Positions 25,465 through 35,131 of a DNA stretch of 51,374 nt are shown here, piece after piece; the stretch's first letter is position 1, and every line of letters begins with the position of its first letter. The translations under genes and the position numbers were made by a program. Location of the stretch: contig JAZUPH010000066.1 of NCBI GenBank assembly GCA_045605145.1, positions 1-51,374 of the forward strand, read 5' to 3'. This DNA comes from CAMNAO01 sp045605145. Lineage in GTDB: Bacteria > Bacillota > Clostridia > Oscillospirales > Oscillospiraceae. Under the pieces are notes generated by a model. The model saw only the letters and a program-made list of their open reading frames with translations, was not told where the DNA came from and did not search any database.

Positions 25465-26379
25465 ATGAAAGTGCTGTTTATGGGCACACCGGATTTTGCC
25501 GAGAAGTGCCTTGCAAAGCTCTATGCAGAGGGCTTTGATGTGTGCGGCGTGTTTTCCCAGCCCGATAAACCCCGCGGCCGTGGTATGAAGCTGACACCCA
25601 GCCCTGTAAAGGCACTGGCGGTACAGCACGGCACGCCGGTGTTTACACCCCGAAAGCTAAGGGACGGCACCGCTCTTGCCACAATCAAAGAGCTGGCGCC
25701 CGATGTAATTGCTGTAGTTGCCTACGGCAGGATCCTGCCCGACGATATACTTGACTACCCGCGCCTTGGCTGCATCAATATGCACGGCTCGCTTCTGCCC
25801 AAGTATCGAGGCGCTGCGCCCGTACAGTGGTCTGTCATAAATGGCGAAAAGACCACCGGCGTTACAGCTATGTACATGGCATCCGAGCTTGACGCCGGCG
25901 ATATGATAAGCGCGGTTGAGACTGAAATTGGTGAGAGTGAGACCTTTGGCGAGCTGTATTCCCGCATGGGCGACATGGCTGCCGAGCTTCTGTGCGATAC
26001 CTTGCGAGACATTGAAACCGGAAAAACGTCCCGTACACCGCAGGATCATGCTGCCGCCACCTTCGCGCCGCCGATCACAAAGGACATGACCCGCATAGAT
26101 TGGGGCAAAAGCAGCACTGAGATTGCAAATCTTATCCGCGGGCTTAACCCCGCACCTGCCGCGGTTTGTGAGCTTTGCGGTACGAACTTCAAACTCTTTA
26201 AGGCCACGGTGATGGAGAAGAGTTCCGATCTTGCACCGGGTGAGCTTGTTGGCACCAATAAAAAGGGGATAATCGTCTCCTGCGGCAGCGGTACGCTGCT
26301 GATTGAAGAGCTGCAGGCACCGGGCGGTAAGCGTATGCGCGCTGCCGACTACCTCAGGGGGCATCCGCTGTGCCGATAA
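25465..26379 (+). CDS. fmt: Methionyl-tRNA formyltransferase
   Basis: A 304-residue enzyme that formylates initiator Met-tRNA using 10-formyl-THF. The opening FMGTPDFAEKCL, the active-site segment INMHGSLLPKYRGAAP and the ELDAGD motif are visible; the C-terminal OB-fold domain follows from about residue 205. It ends in the start region of rsmB (10-base overlap). Confidence 0.97.
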   Translation: MKVLFMGTPDFAEKCLAKLYAEGFDVCGVFSQPDKPRGRGMKLTPSPVKALAVQHGTPVFTPRKLRDGTALATIKELAPDVIAVVAYGRILPDDILDYPRLGCINMHGSLLPKYRGAAPVQWSVINGEKTTGVTAMYMASELDAGDMISAVETEIGESETFGELYSRMGDMAAELLCDTLRDIETGKTSRTPQDHAAATFAPPITKDMTRIDWGKSSTEIANLIRGLNPAPAAVCELCGTNFKLFKATVMEKSSDLAPGELVGTNKKGIIVSCGSGTLLIEELQAPGGKRMRAADYLRGHPLCR

Positions 26380-27692
26380 GTTCAAGACAGCTTGCACTGA
26401 GGGAGCTTTCCCATCTGCGCAAATCCGGTGATGAGTCATATCCCCGATGTCTTAGTTCAATTCGTGCCGAGGCGGCTTGTGATGAGCGTGACAGGGCGCT
26501 GGCAGAGCGGATATTTACCGGAGTGTTTCAGAACAGGGAATACATTGATTTTGCTCTTTCTCAGGTATCAAACGGGAAATTCTCATCAAGCCATCCTGTT
26601 ATGAAGGATATTCTGCGCCTTTCTGCCTACCAGATCATGTACCTGGACCGCATACCACACCGTGCCGCGGTCAGCGAGGGTGTAAACCTTGCCCGCAGGA
26701 AGCTGAATCCCGGTGCCGCCGGCTTTGCAAACGCCGTTCTGCGCCGTCTGGCGGGCTCTGCACCCGACTTCCCGGAGCCGCCAGGGGAGGGGACTTCCCA
26801 TTACCTGTCCGTAAAATACAGCCATCCCAAGTGGCTGGCTGATATGCTCATAGAGCGCATCGGGTACGAGAAAACGGCCGACTTTTTTCGCCGCGATAAT
26901 CAGCCGCCCGATATTACAATACAGATAAATACCCTTAAATGCAGCGAAGATGAGTTTATTTTGGCACTAATCGGCACTGAATACCGCCGTTATGACGGCC
27001 TTGGCGGCTGCGTTGCTGTCAGCCGTCTGAACGATGAGCTTGCGCAAATGCTCAAAGAGGGCAGATGCTTCGTCCAGGACATATCCGCCAGAATGGCTGT
27101 CGTTGCGGCTGAGCCGAAGTCGGGTGACACGGTACTTGATACCTGTGCAGCCCCGGGTGGAAAGAGCTTTTCTGCCGCCGTTGCAATGCGCGGCGAGGGA
27201 CGTATTATCTCTGCCGATGTATCCCAAAAGCGTCTTGAGCTTCTTAAGGAAGGGGCGGAGCGCCTTGAGATTGACATTATTGAGTGCTGCTGCGGCGACT
27301 CATCCGATTCTGCTGCATTTTCGGATGTCTGTGCTGACGTGGTGATAGTTGATGCGCCTTGCTCCGGCTTTGGAACCATACGCAAAAAGCCTGAGATCCG
27401 TTCAAAGCAGTGGTCCGAACTGAGCCATCTTTACCCGATTCAGCGCGCCATACTATCAAACGCGGCTAAAAGCGTTAAAAAGGGCGGCACACTGATATAT
27501 TCGACCTGCACCGTTTTCCACCAGGAGAACGAGGAAGTGGTTGATGATTTTCTCAGCAGTAATCCCGAGTTTGTTTTTGAAGATTTTTCACTCCCCGCAC
27601 CCTTCGGTGCGTCAAAGCAGGGGAGACTTACCATCTGGCCTTGGATGGCCGACAGTGACGGCTTTTTTGTCGCCAAAATGAGGAGAATCTGA
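26370..27692 (+). CDS. rsmB: 16S rRNA (cytosine-967-C5)-methyltransferase
   Basis: A 440-residue RsmB. An N-terminal NusB-like RNA-binding domain (about 1-145) precedes the SAM-methyltransferase with DTCAAPGGKSF (SAM site), DAPCSGFGTIRKKPEIR (motif IV, catalytic-release Cys) and YSTCTVFHQENEEVVDDFL (catalytic Cys). It begins at GTG 26370 inside fmt and its stop overlaps the rlmN start by one base. Confidence 0.95.
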   Translation: MPISSRQLALRELSHLRKSGDESYPRCLSSIRAEAACDERDRALAERIFTGVFQNREYIDFALSQVSNGKFSSSHPVMKDILRLSAYQIMYLDRIPHRAAVSEGVNLARRKLNPGAAGFANAVLRRLAGSAPDFPEPPGEGTSHYLSVKYSHPKWLADMLIERIGYEKTADFFRRDNQPPDITIQINTLKCSEDEFILALIGTEYRRYDGLGGCVAVSRLNDELAQMLKEGRCFVQDISARMAVVAAEPKSGDTVLDTCAAPGGKSFSAAVAMRGEGRIISADVSQKRLELLKEGAERLEIDIIECCCGDSSDSAAFSDVCADVVIVDAPCSGFGTIRKKPEIRSKQWSELSHLYPIQRAILSNAAKSVKKGGTLIYSTCTVFHQENEEVVDDFLSSNPEFVFEDFSLPAPFGASKQGRLTIWPWMADSDGFFVAKMRRI

Positions 27693-28729
27693 TGCAAGAG
27701 CTTATCGATATCAAATCGCTGCTGCCCGGTGAACTTGAGGCGCAGTTTAAACTATTGGGCTTTCCGGCCTACCGCGCAAAGCAGGTGTTTTCCTGGCTTT
27801 CAAAAGGCGTTGGCAGCTTTGATGAGATGAGCAATATTCCTGCCGCAATGCGCACATCGCTGGCTGAGAGGTATTATATCCACACCCCACAGGTGCTCAG
27901 TAAGCAGGTTTCCGCGCAGGACGGAACGATCAAATACCTGTGGCAGCTGCGCGACGGCAACAGCGTTGAGAGCGTTGTCATGCGCTACAGATACGGCAAC
28001 ACTGTCTGCATTTCCTCACAGGTAGGCTGTGTAATGGGCTGTGCCTTCTGCGCGTCCACAATTGGCGGACTTGTCAGGAATCTGACCCCGTCCGAGATTC
28101 TGGATCAGGTGATGTTCTCCCAACTTGATTCCGGCGTTAAGATCAATAACATTGTGCTCATGGGTATTGGCGAACCGTTGGCGAATATGGAAAATGTTAT
28201 GCGTTTTCTGGAACTTGTTAACCTGCCTGAGGGTCTAAATATAGGCATGCGCCATATAACACTTTCCACCTGCGGTCTGGCAGAGAAAGTTGACAAACTT
28301 GCTGAGCATAATATACAATTAACTTTAACGGTTTCGCTCCACGCCCCCGATGACGAGACGCGGAACAAAATCATGCCCGTCAACAAAGCCTACGGCGTTG
28401 ACACAGTGATGAAGGCGTGCAAGGACTACTTTGCCGCTACAGGCCGCCGTGTATCATTTGAGTACGCGATGATCGACGGCGTCAATGATACCCCCTATCA
28501 TGCTGAGCTTCTGGCGAAGATAATCGGCAAAGCAGGCTTCCATGTTAACCTCATCCCATTGAATGATGTTCGGGAAAGTAAACTGAAACCCAGTAAACCT
28601 GAGAATATGAAACGTTTCAGGGAAATACTGGATAAATACGGCATAAATCATACTGTGCGCCGCAAACTGGGCGGGGATATTGATGCCTCCTGCGGTCAGC
28701 TCAGACGCAAAACACTATCGTTGGAGTGA
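27692..28729 (+). CDS. rlmN: 23S rRNA/tRNA adenine-C2 methyltransferase RlmN
   Basis: A 345-residue radical-SAM enzyme methylating A2503 of 23S rRNA. The cluster motif is CVMGCAFC near residues 112-119, and the methyl-carrier Cys is in the late IDASCGQLRRK. The SLHAPDDETRNKIMPVNKAY stretch is typical. The one-base overlap with rsmB and two-base gap to prpC show tight coupling. Confidence 0.97.
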   Translation: MQELIDIKSLLPGELEAQFKLLGFPAYRAKQVFSWLSKGVGSFDEMSNIPAAMRTSLAERYYIHTPQVLSKQVSAQDGTIKYLWQLRDGNSVESVVMRYRYGNTVCISSQVGCVMGCAFCASTIGGLVRNLTPSEILDQVMFSQLDSGVKINNIVLMGIGEPLANMENVMRFLELVNLPEGLNIGMRHITLSTCGLAEKVDKLAEHNIQLTLTVSLHAPDDETRNKIMPVNKAYGVDTVMKACKDYFAATGRRVSFEYAMIDGVNDTPYHAELLAKIIGKAGFHVNLIPLNDVRESKLKPSKPENMKRFREILDKYGINHTVRRKLGGDIDASCGQLRRKTLSLE

Positions 28730-28731
28730 GT

Positions 28732-29463
28732 ATGAAGCATTTTGGTTTAACTAATATCGGCAAGGTACGCAGCCAGAATCAGGACTATTTCCTTTGCATC
28801 CAATCCCCGAACGAGGGATGGAGCCTTGTTGTTGTGTGCGACGGCATGGGCGGCGCCAAGTCCGGCAATATTGCCAGTGAACTGTGCTGCCGCGTGTTTA
28901 TTGAGGTATTTACCGGTGGCTATGCGTCCACACTGGATACCCAGAACATTGCTGCGCTGATGCTCAGGGCGCTTGAGGCGGCCAACACCGCTGTTTACAA
29001 CATGAGTGTTTCGGACTATGAATGCCGCGGAATGGGTACAACTATTGTTGCGGCATATGTTAAGGGCGATCTTTGCCTTGTGCTCAATGTTGGCGACAGC
29101 AGGGCATATCTGCTTTCCGAAAGCTCCGTACATATGGTCACCCACGATCATTCCTATGTCCAGCGCCTTGTTGACGCGGGTGAACTTACCCAGGAAGAGG
29201 CAAAGCATCATAATAAGCGCAACGTCATTACCCGCGCCGTGGGCACCTCGCCCACTGTCCGTGGTGATGTGTACAATCCCGCGCTTTTGGACGGATTCCG
29301 GCTTCTTATCTGCACCGATGGTATCACCAATACTGTGTCTGATGATGAGCTTCTGTCCACAACCAGGGGTAAGAATCCCGAGGATGCCTGCAGGGCGCTT
29401 ATAGAGCTTTATCTTTCACGCGGTGCAAGTGACAACGGCACCGTAGTCATTTACGAGAAGTAA
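28732..29463 (+). CDS. prpC: PP2C-type Ser/Thr protein phosphatase (Stp/PrpC)
   Basis: A 243-residue metal-dependent phosphatase that reverses PrkC phosphorylation. PP2C motifs in order: TNIGKVRSQNQDYF, VVCDGMGGAKSG, NVGDSRAYL, VTRAVG, ICTDGITNTVSDDE and the final SDNGTVV. ATG 28732 with ttggag upstream is favoured over GTG 28726. It precedes prkC by 31 bases, the conserved pair. Confidence 0.96.
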   Translation: MKHFGLTNIGKVRSQNQDYFLCIQSPNEGWSLVVVCDGMGGAKSGNIASELCCRVFIEVFTGGYASTLDTQNIAALMLRALEAANTAVYNMSVSDYECRGMGTTIVAAYVKGDLCLVLNVGDSRAYLLSESSVHMVTHDHSYVQRLVDAGELTQEEAKHHNKRNVITRAVGTSPTVRGDVYNPALLDGFRLLICTDGITNTVSDDELLSTTRGKNPEDACRALIELYLSRGASDNGTVVIYEK

Positions 29464-29494
29464 GCTGCTTTTATCTATTACAGGAGGAACGGCT

Positions 29495-31261
29495 TTGAGC
29501 GATAATTATATAGGCCAGTTACTGGATAACAGATATGAGATCCTTGAGAAGATCGGCAGCGGTGGTATGGCTGACGTCTATAAAGCGCGCTGTCACCGCC
29601 TCAACCGCAATGTTGCTGTCAAGATTCTCAAGCCGGAGCTTGCAGATAATGAGAATTTCCGCAAGCGATTTACCAATGAATCCAAGGCAGTTGCCATGCT
29701 CTCTCACCCCAATATAGTGGCCGTCTACGATGTCAGCACCGATCAGGAGCTTGAGTATATCGTGATGGAGCTTATAAACGGCATCACCCTTAAGCAGTAT
29801 ATAGATCAAAAGGGCCTTCTGAGCTGGAAGGAGACGGTGCATTTTGCCGTGCAGATATCCAAGGCGCTCAGCCACGCCCATTCAAGGGGCATCATCCACA
29901 GGGATATTAAGCCCCAGAACATCATGGTTCTGCGCGATGGCAGTGTAAAGGTGGCCGATTTTGGTATTGCACAGCTTCGCAACAGCGAAAACACCCTTAC
30001 GGAGGAGACTATCGGTTCTGTCCACTATATTTCACCAGAGCAGGCGAAGGGAAGCCATGTGGACAACCGCAGTGACGTGTACTCCCTTGGCGTAGTAATG
30101 TATGAAATGCTTACAGGCCGCCTTCCCTTTGAGGGGGATACCGCGGTTGCCATCGCAATTCAGCACATAAGCGCCATTCCCAAGATGCCCCGTGAGATAA
30201 ATCCCGACATCCCCGAGGGGCTTGAGGCTATCACCATGCACGCCATGGATGCCAATCTGAGAAAGCGTTACGACTCGGCAGACAAGCTGATGAAGGACCT
30301 TGAGGATTTCAGAAAGGATCCCACAAGAAAGTTCAACTTCGACAAGCCTGCCGGAATTAAGAGAGGCAGAAAGGGCGAGCAGGACGATCTCATTCAGGTC
30401 GAGGAGAAGCAGAAGAAAAAGAAGCGCTTCATAATTACCACCTGGGGAAAGAAGTCTCTTACCCGTGATGAGTACCGCGCCAATCGCAGAAAGGCATCCA
30501 ATACCGGTATGCTGATCGGCGTGTTCTGCACCATCGTACTGCTTTGTGCGCTTTTGGTGTTCATGTGGGACTTTTTCCTGCGCGACATTCTCAGCCCGCA
30601 GGAGGAGCGCGTTACTATCCCCGAGTTTATTGGCCAGAATATCGAGGCCGTTACCGCGGACGAGTATTACGAGAAGTATTTCAATTTTGAAGTGGAGTAC
30701 AGCTATAGCAGTACCTTTTCCGCCGGTTATGTCATGGATCAGAGCATATCCAAAAACAGGCAGATGACGGTGCAGAGCCGCGGCATCGATGTGATTCTCG
30801 TAGTATCAATGGGTCCGGAAGATATTTATATGCCCGATCTTGTCAACATGGACTACCGCGAGGCAATGCACAGCCTAGAAGGCTATAAGCTGGATCTTGA
30901 TATTCAGATGGAGGGCCACTATAACAAGGATGTGACCGCCGGTTATGTGACCGAACAGTTCCCTGCTGATGGAGAGCTCCTTGAGCGCGGACAGACCGTG
31001 TATGTGTATTACAGCCTTGGTCCTGAGACTGTCTATGTCACCGTTCCACAGCTTATCGGCCTTACCGAGAGTCAGGCTATCGCCATTCTCGACAGCTACC
31101 ACATCTCGTATAAGTTCGAGTATCATGAAACAACTCAGGCGGACAAGGGTTATATCTACTATCAGAGCATATCCAGAGGCGGCTCGATAAAGGAATATGG
31201 CCGCATAACGCTGTATGTTTCTCTCGGCATTGAAGAGGAAGAGGAGGAGCCGCAGACTTAA
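29495..31261 (+). CDS. prkC: PASTA-domain Ser/Thr protein kinase (PrkC/IreK-type)
   Basis: A 588-residue transmembrane kinase. The cytoplasmic kinase domain has GSGGMADVYKAR (P-loop), Lys43 in VAVKIL, Asp137 in HRDIKPQN, ADFGIAQ and SPEQAKG. A basic juxtamembrane segment (about 285-335) leads to one membrane helix (about 338-361). Three PASTA domains follow (about 370-435, 440-505, 508-580) and sense peptidoglycan fragments or lipid II. The start is TTG 29495 with a perfect aggagga site. The last residues are a Glu-rich tail. It overlaps rsgA by one base. Confidence 0.97.
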   Translation: MSDNYIGQLLDNRYEILEKIGSGGMADVYKARCHRLNRNVAVKILKPELADNENFRKRFTNESKAVAMLSHPNIVAVYDVSTDQELEYIVMELINGITLKQYIDQKGLLSWKETVHFAVQISKALSHAHSRGIIHRDIKPQNIMVLRDGSVKVADFGIAQLRNSENTLTEETIGSVHYISPEQAKGSHVDNRSDVYSLGVVMYEMLTGRLPFEGDTAVAIAIQHISAIPKMPREINPDIPEGLEAITMHAMDANLRKRYDSADKLMKDLEDFRKDPTRKFNFDKPAGIKRGRKGEQDDLIQVEEKQKKKKRFIITTWGKKSLTRDEYRANRRKASNTGMLIGVFCTIVLLCALLVFMWDFFLRDILSPQEERVTIPEFIGQNIEAVTADEYYEKYFNFEVEYSYSSTFSAGYVMDQSISKNRQMTVQSRGIDVILVVSMGPEDIYMPDLVNMDYREAMHSLEGYKLDLDIQMEGHYNKDVTAGYVTEQFPADGELLERGQTVYVYYSLGPETVYVTVPQLIGLTESQAIAILDSYHISYKFEYHETTQADKGYIYYQSISRGGSIKEYGRITLYVSLGIEEEEEEPQT

Positions 31262-32163
31262 TGGCGCAGGGCACGATAATTAAAGCGCTTAGCGGGTTTT
31301 ACTATGTTGCGTCAGAGGGTGCAGTCATTCGCTGTAAGCCGCGCGGTGTGTTCAGACATGAAAAAAAGCAGCCACTGGTCGGGGATAATGTGGTGTTCAG
31401 CCTTAACGGCGATGGGGACGGCACAATAAGCGAAGTTATCCAGCGCAGGAATTTCCTCATGCGCCCGCCTGTTGCAAATATAGATCAGCTTATTATAGTC
31501 ATCTCCGCCGTGAACCCCATTTCCGACCCCTTCGTTGTCGACCGAATGGTCTCGTTAAGCGAGTTTTACGGCATTGAGCCTGTGATCTGCCACAATAAGG
31601 CTGACATGGCGGTCAATGAGGAAATGATCGGCATTTATAAAGATGCGGGGTATCTGACCTGCATAGTAAGCGCCGAAACAGGTGAGGGGATGGACAGACT
31701 GTCGGAAATTCTTTCCGGCAAGGTCTCGGCATTTGCCGGCAACAGCGGCGTTGGAAAATCCAGTATTATAAATTGCCTGTATCCCCAGCTTATGATAAAG
31801 ACCGGCGAGGTCAGCGACAAACTGGGACGCGGAAGGCATACCACAAGACATGTTGAGCTTTATCCAATGGATAACGGCGGCATGCTGGCGGACACGCCCG
31901 GTTTCTCCTTCTTTGATCCCGATGTCCTGCTCTCCCCGGATAAGAATCAGCTTGCTGCCACCTTCAGAGAGTTTTTGAGGTATGAGGGTCAGTGCCGCTT
32001 CCATGACTGCAGCCACACCAAAGAGCAGGGCTGTGCCGTCAGGGCCGCCCTTAAGAGCGGGGAAGTTTCCCGTTCGCGCCATAACAGCTATTGCCGGCTC
32101 TATGACGAGGTAAAGAACATCAAAACCTGGGAGCGGGAGCAGATGCTCTCCGGAAAGAACTGA
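31261..32163 (+). CDS. rsgA: Ribosome small-subunit-dependent GTPase RsgA
   Basis: A 300-residue circularly permuted GTPase for 30S maturation. Order: N-terminal OB-fold, G4 motif HNKADM, then G1 AGNSGVGKSS, a GRGRHTTRHVEL switch, G3 ADTPGFS and a C-terminal zinc site with Cys/His in CRFHDCSHTKEQGC. The ATG overlaps the prkC stop. It is the last gene of the cluster; rpe and thiN, which follow it in many relatives, are absent. Confidence 0.96.
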   Translation: MAQGTIIKALSGFYYVASEGAVIRCKPRGVFRHEKKQPLVGDNVVFSLNGDGDGTISEVIQRRNFLMRPPVANIDQLIIVISAVNPISDPFVVDRMVSLSEFYGIEPVICHNKADMAVNEEMIGIYKDAGYLTCIVSAETGEGMDRLSEILSGKVSAFAGNSGVGKSSIINCLYPQLMIKTGEVSDKLGRGRHTTRHVELYPMDNGGMLADTPGFSFFDPDVLLSPDKNQLAATFREFLRYEGQCRFHDCSHTKEQGCAVRAALKSGEVSRSRHNSYCRLYDEVKNIKTWEREQMLSGKN

Positions 32164-32174
32164 AACACAATAAG

Positions 32175-32210
32175 ACAGGCGATGCCAAAGCGGCATCGCC
32201 TGTTGCTTAT
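32175..32210. terminator. Strong bidirectional terminator after rsgA
   Basis: A 12-bp perfect stem acaggcgatgcc (32175-32186) with ggcatcgcctgt (32192-32203), extended by aataag/cttatt. It lies between convergent rsgA and cysE. Confidence 0.9.
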
Positions 32211-32221
32211 TTAAGTCTGTT

Positions 32222-33067
32222 TCAGCGCAGATTGTTGTAAACGCTCTCTCCGGGGGCTACCGAGTGCGTAAGCCACACATTGCCGCCGATAACGCAGTTG
32301 TCGCCAACTACAGTGTCGCCGCCAAGAACGGTCGCGCCGGCATATACAACCACATTGTTTCCTATGTCGGGATGGCGCTTTACGCCTTTGACGGGATTTC
32401 CGTCATCGTCCAGCTCAAAGCTCTTCGCGCCGAGAGTAACACCCTGGTACAGCTTGACATTATTGCCGATGGTGCAGGTCTCTCCGATAACAACGCCGGT
32501 TCCGTGGTCGATGAAGAAATATTCGCCTATCGTTGCACCTGGGTGGATGTCGATGCCCGTGTTCTTATGGGCGTACTCGGTCATTATGCGGGGGATAAGG
32601 GGTATGCGAAGCTCATACAGGCGGTGGGCAAGCCTGAAAATGCTGATCGCTTCAAAAGACGGGTAAGCCAGCATGATCTCGGCCTCGTTAATGGCGGCGG
32701 GGTCACCAAGATAAGCCGCAGTGACATCCGTCTCAAGCACGCGGGCAATTTCCGGCAGGCTGTCAATGAAACTGCATATCAGCGCATCCACATCTGTGCC
32801 CTCGTTGCATACAGAAGTGAATAGTTCACGCATAATCATGGAGGCCCTGACAAGATAATGCTCCGCATTGGCCCGCGAGAAGGTGCAGTTCTGATAATAG
32901 TTGTCGAATACGCCGGGGTATATGGCACTGCGCAGCAGATCAAGCAGTTTGTAGGTCTGCGCCTTGACAAGGGGGCTGTTGGGTATGCAGCAGATGCGCA
33001 CATCCGTGGATTCGGCCAGCTTTGTAGCCGCGTTATAAATACTCTTTTCAATAATGCTGTTATCCAT
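32222..33067 (-). CDS. cysE: Serine O-acetyltransferase
   Basis: A 281-residue enzyme acetylating serine for cysteine synthesis. The N-terminal helical part (about 1-165) precedes the left-handed hexapeptide-repeat domain with DIHPGATIGEYFFIDHGTGVVIGET and NNVKLYQGVTLGAKSF. ATG 33067 with aaggag upstream is clear; a longer frame to 33265 overlaps cysK. It is the second gene of a cysK-cysE operon. Confidence 0.93.
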   Translation of the reverse strand: MDNSIIEKSIYNAATKLAESTDVRICCIPNSPLVKAQTYKLLDLLRSAIYPGVFDNYYQNCTFSRANAEHYLVRASMIMRELFTSVCNEGTDVDALICSFIDSLPEIARVLETDVTAAYLGDPAAINEAEIMLAYPSFEAISIFRLAHRLYELRIPLIPRIMTEYAHKNTGIDIHPGATIGEYFFIDHGTGVVIGETCTIGNNVKLYQGVTLGAKSFELDDDGNPVKGVKRHPDIGNNVVVYAGATVLGGDTVVGDNCVIGGNVWLTHSVAPGESVYNNLR

Positions 33068-33098
33068 TAGGATCTCCTTATTACGGGAAATTTGCCGC

Positions 33099-34031
33099 TC
33101 AATCGGCGTACATGGGTGTCGACAGATAGCGTTCACCCGAGTCGGGCAGCAGAACAACAATGTTTCTGTCCGCGTATTCCGGCCTATTTGCCAGCTGCAT
33201 CGCAGCCCACAGTGCCGCACCTGATGAAATGCCCAGCAGGATGCCTTCGCACTTTCCCACCTCACGGACGGCTTTGTAGGCGTCGTCTTCAGTGACGGTG
33301 ATTATTTCATCATAAACCTCGGTGTCCAGCACCCCGGGGATAAACCCGGCGCCGATGCCCTGCAGACCGTGAGCGCCGCCTTTGCCAGTGGACAGATAGG
33401 GTGAGGATGCCGGCTCCACCGCGATGATCTTACATTCGGGACAGCGCTCTTTCAGATAGCGGCCGACCCCGGTGACGGTGCCGCCGGTACCTACGCCGGC
33501 AACAAAGCAGTCCACATTGCCATCAAGATCATCATAAATTTCGGGACCAGTGCCCATATAGTGGGCGAGGGGATTTGCAGGATTGTCAAACTGACCGGCA
33601 ATGATGGCACCGGGGATGGACTCGGCTATTTCTTCGGCCTTTGCAATGGCGCCGCTCATTCCCAGTGCGCCGTCTGTCAGCACAAGCTCCGCTCCGTAGG
33701 CGGTCATAAGCAGTCTGCGCTCCATGCTCATTGTATCAGGCATGACGATTATTGCCCTGTAACCTCTTGCGGCGGCTACGCAGGCAAGACCGATACCTGT
33801 GTTGCCGGATGTGGGCTCAACAATAACGGAGCCGGGCTTTAATAAACCCTTTTCCTCGGCATCGTTTATAATTGACAGGGCGACCCTGTCCTTTGCTGAG
33901 CCGGCGGGATTGAAAAATTCCAGCTTTGCGTAAAGTCGCGCGCTAAGCGAATATTTCTTTTCGGTATTGCACAGTTCAAGTATCGGTGTCCTGCCGATAA
34001 GCTGGTCAATCGAGGTATAGATCTTTGCCAT
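33099..34031 (-). CDS. cysK: Cysteine synthase A (O-acetylserine sulfhydrylase)
   Basis: A 310-residue PLP enzyme that makes cysteine from O-acetylserine and sulfide. The PLP lysine lies in NPAGSAKDRVA near residue 45, and PTSGNTGIGLA binds substrate; GTGGTVTGVG holds the PLP phosphate. It lies upstream of cysE and they share the promoter at 34061-34089. A complex with CysE is expected from the family. Confidence 0.95.
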   Translation of the reverse strand: MAKIYTSIDQLIGRTPILELCNTEKKYSLSARLYAKLEFFNPAGSAKDRVALSIINDAEEKGLLKPGSVIVEPTSGNTGIGLACVAAARGYRAIIVMPDTMSMERRLLMTAYGAELVLTDGALGMSGAIAKAEEIAESIPGAIIAGQFDNPANPLAHYMGTGPEIYDDLDGNVDCFVAGVGTGGTVTGVGRYLKERCPECKIIAVEPASSPYLSTGKGGAHGLQGIGAGFIPGVLDTEVYDEIITVTEDDAYKAVREVGKCEGILLGISSGAALWAAMQLANRPEYADRNIVVLLPDSGERYLSTPMYAD

Positions 34032-34060
34032 AAGAAGTCTCCCTTCACTTTAGCGATTTA

Positions 34061-34089
34061 ATTATAGCAAGTCTGTGCGCTCAAATCAA
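34061..34089 (-). promoter_or_regulatory. SigA-type promoter of cysK-cysE
   Basis: On the minus strand: -35 TTGATT (34084-34089), 17-base spacer, perfect -10 TATAAT (34061-34066). The leader is about 22 bases long, so no T-box or S-box fits downstream of it. Confidence 0.7.
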
Positions 34090-34208
34090 CACTAGGTGGC
34101 AATTAAACCGCATTAAATTGCTCCCTTTTGGCATCCGATTGACAGTGTATTCGGGCGATGATAAAATGTGTCCAATAAATCCGATTACAAAAGGTGGTGT
34201 GCGTAAAT

Positions 34209-35105
34209 ATGACAAATTACGGTGATCGTGTCCCTGCAACAGGTGAGCCGTCAAAAGATGCCGTGCGCAGCACAATTGTGGCCTATATTCGTTCCGTGCC
34301 TTTTATTATCGCACTCGCTGCCTTTACGCTGTCGGCCATTATGGCGGCTCTTGCCATGCCGCGTCTTTTCTCTCCGTCTGCCGGTGTGATGATTACAGAT
34401 CAGCTATATCAATCGGGAATACTTGATTCTTCTGCCGTGCGTACATGGACGGTGATATATAAGGCTGTCACCGTTGTGTGCCTCCTGCTGTCCACTGCTG
34501 TCTCCGCCGGCCTGTGGCTAACCTTTGGCGGATGTCTGCGCGGAAAGCTATCCAAGGGTACCCGCTTGGGGATGGAAATAATATCCGTTTCCCAGCGCTG
34601 TGTGATATATGCCGTGTACGCCTTGTGCGCACTTGCCGCACCTTTGTTTATTTACCGCGCAGTGACATATGTGATCTCGTGCCTATCCGAGAATCTGGTG
34701 GCATACCTCATTATGGCTATGGTGCTCTTTGAGGGCATGATGGTCGTGATCTTCGCTTTGATGGTGAAGCTGATACTCCACCATGCGAGATCCATCTGGG
34801 ACACTACGGCGGCTGTTTCATACACTGTAAGCGCCTTTCGCTACTCGGCCAATTCCATACCCGCAGGTGTTGCAACAACGCTGAGAGTCATGGGTATAAT
34901 TTGCGGCTTTGTCGCCTGCCTGATGCTTCCCGCTCTGCCTGAGGCGATGGCTTTCGGCATGAGCGCTTTAGGGCATTTTGCCGCCGCCTATACGATAAAG
35001 CGGTACAGACACGCCGCGGAGATGATGCGTTATGATCACGCGCGCAATGCCGAGGGTGACGCGGTTCGTGCCCACCTTGCCGCCGGCCGTGAAGACAGGT
35101 ATTAA
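34209..35105 (+). CDS. Polytopic membrane protein of unknown function
   Basis: A 298-residue protein with about five to six membrane segments (around 29-50, 85-108, 135-160, 170-197 and 225-260) and hydrophilic, basic ends. No domain is recognised. ATG 34209 with aaggtgg upstream is chosen; a GTG at 34194 is in frame. The next gene's ribosome site follows directly, so it is likely to be co-transcribed with the aldo-keto reductase. Confidence 0.7.
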   Translation: MTNYGDRVPATGEPSKDAVRSTIVAYIRSVPFIIALAAFTLSAIMAALAMPRLFSPSAGVMITDQLYQSGILDSSAVRTWTVIYKAVTVVCLLLSTAVSAGLWLTFGGCLRGKLSKGTRLGMEIISVSQRCVIYAVYALCALAAPLFIYRAVTYVISCLSENLVAYLIMAMVLFEGMMVVIFALMVKLILHHARSIWDTTAAVSYTVSAFRYSANSIPAGVATTLRVMGIICGFVACLMLPALPEAMAFGMSALGHFAAAYTIKRYRHAAEMMRYDHARNAEGDAVRAHLAAGREDRY

Positions 35106-35131
35106 TGCAACGGACTGAGAAGGAGTATGCA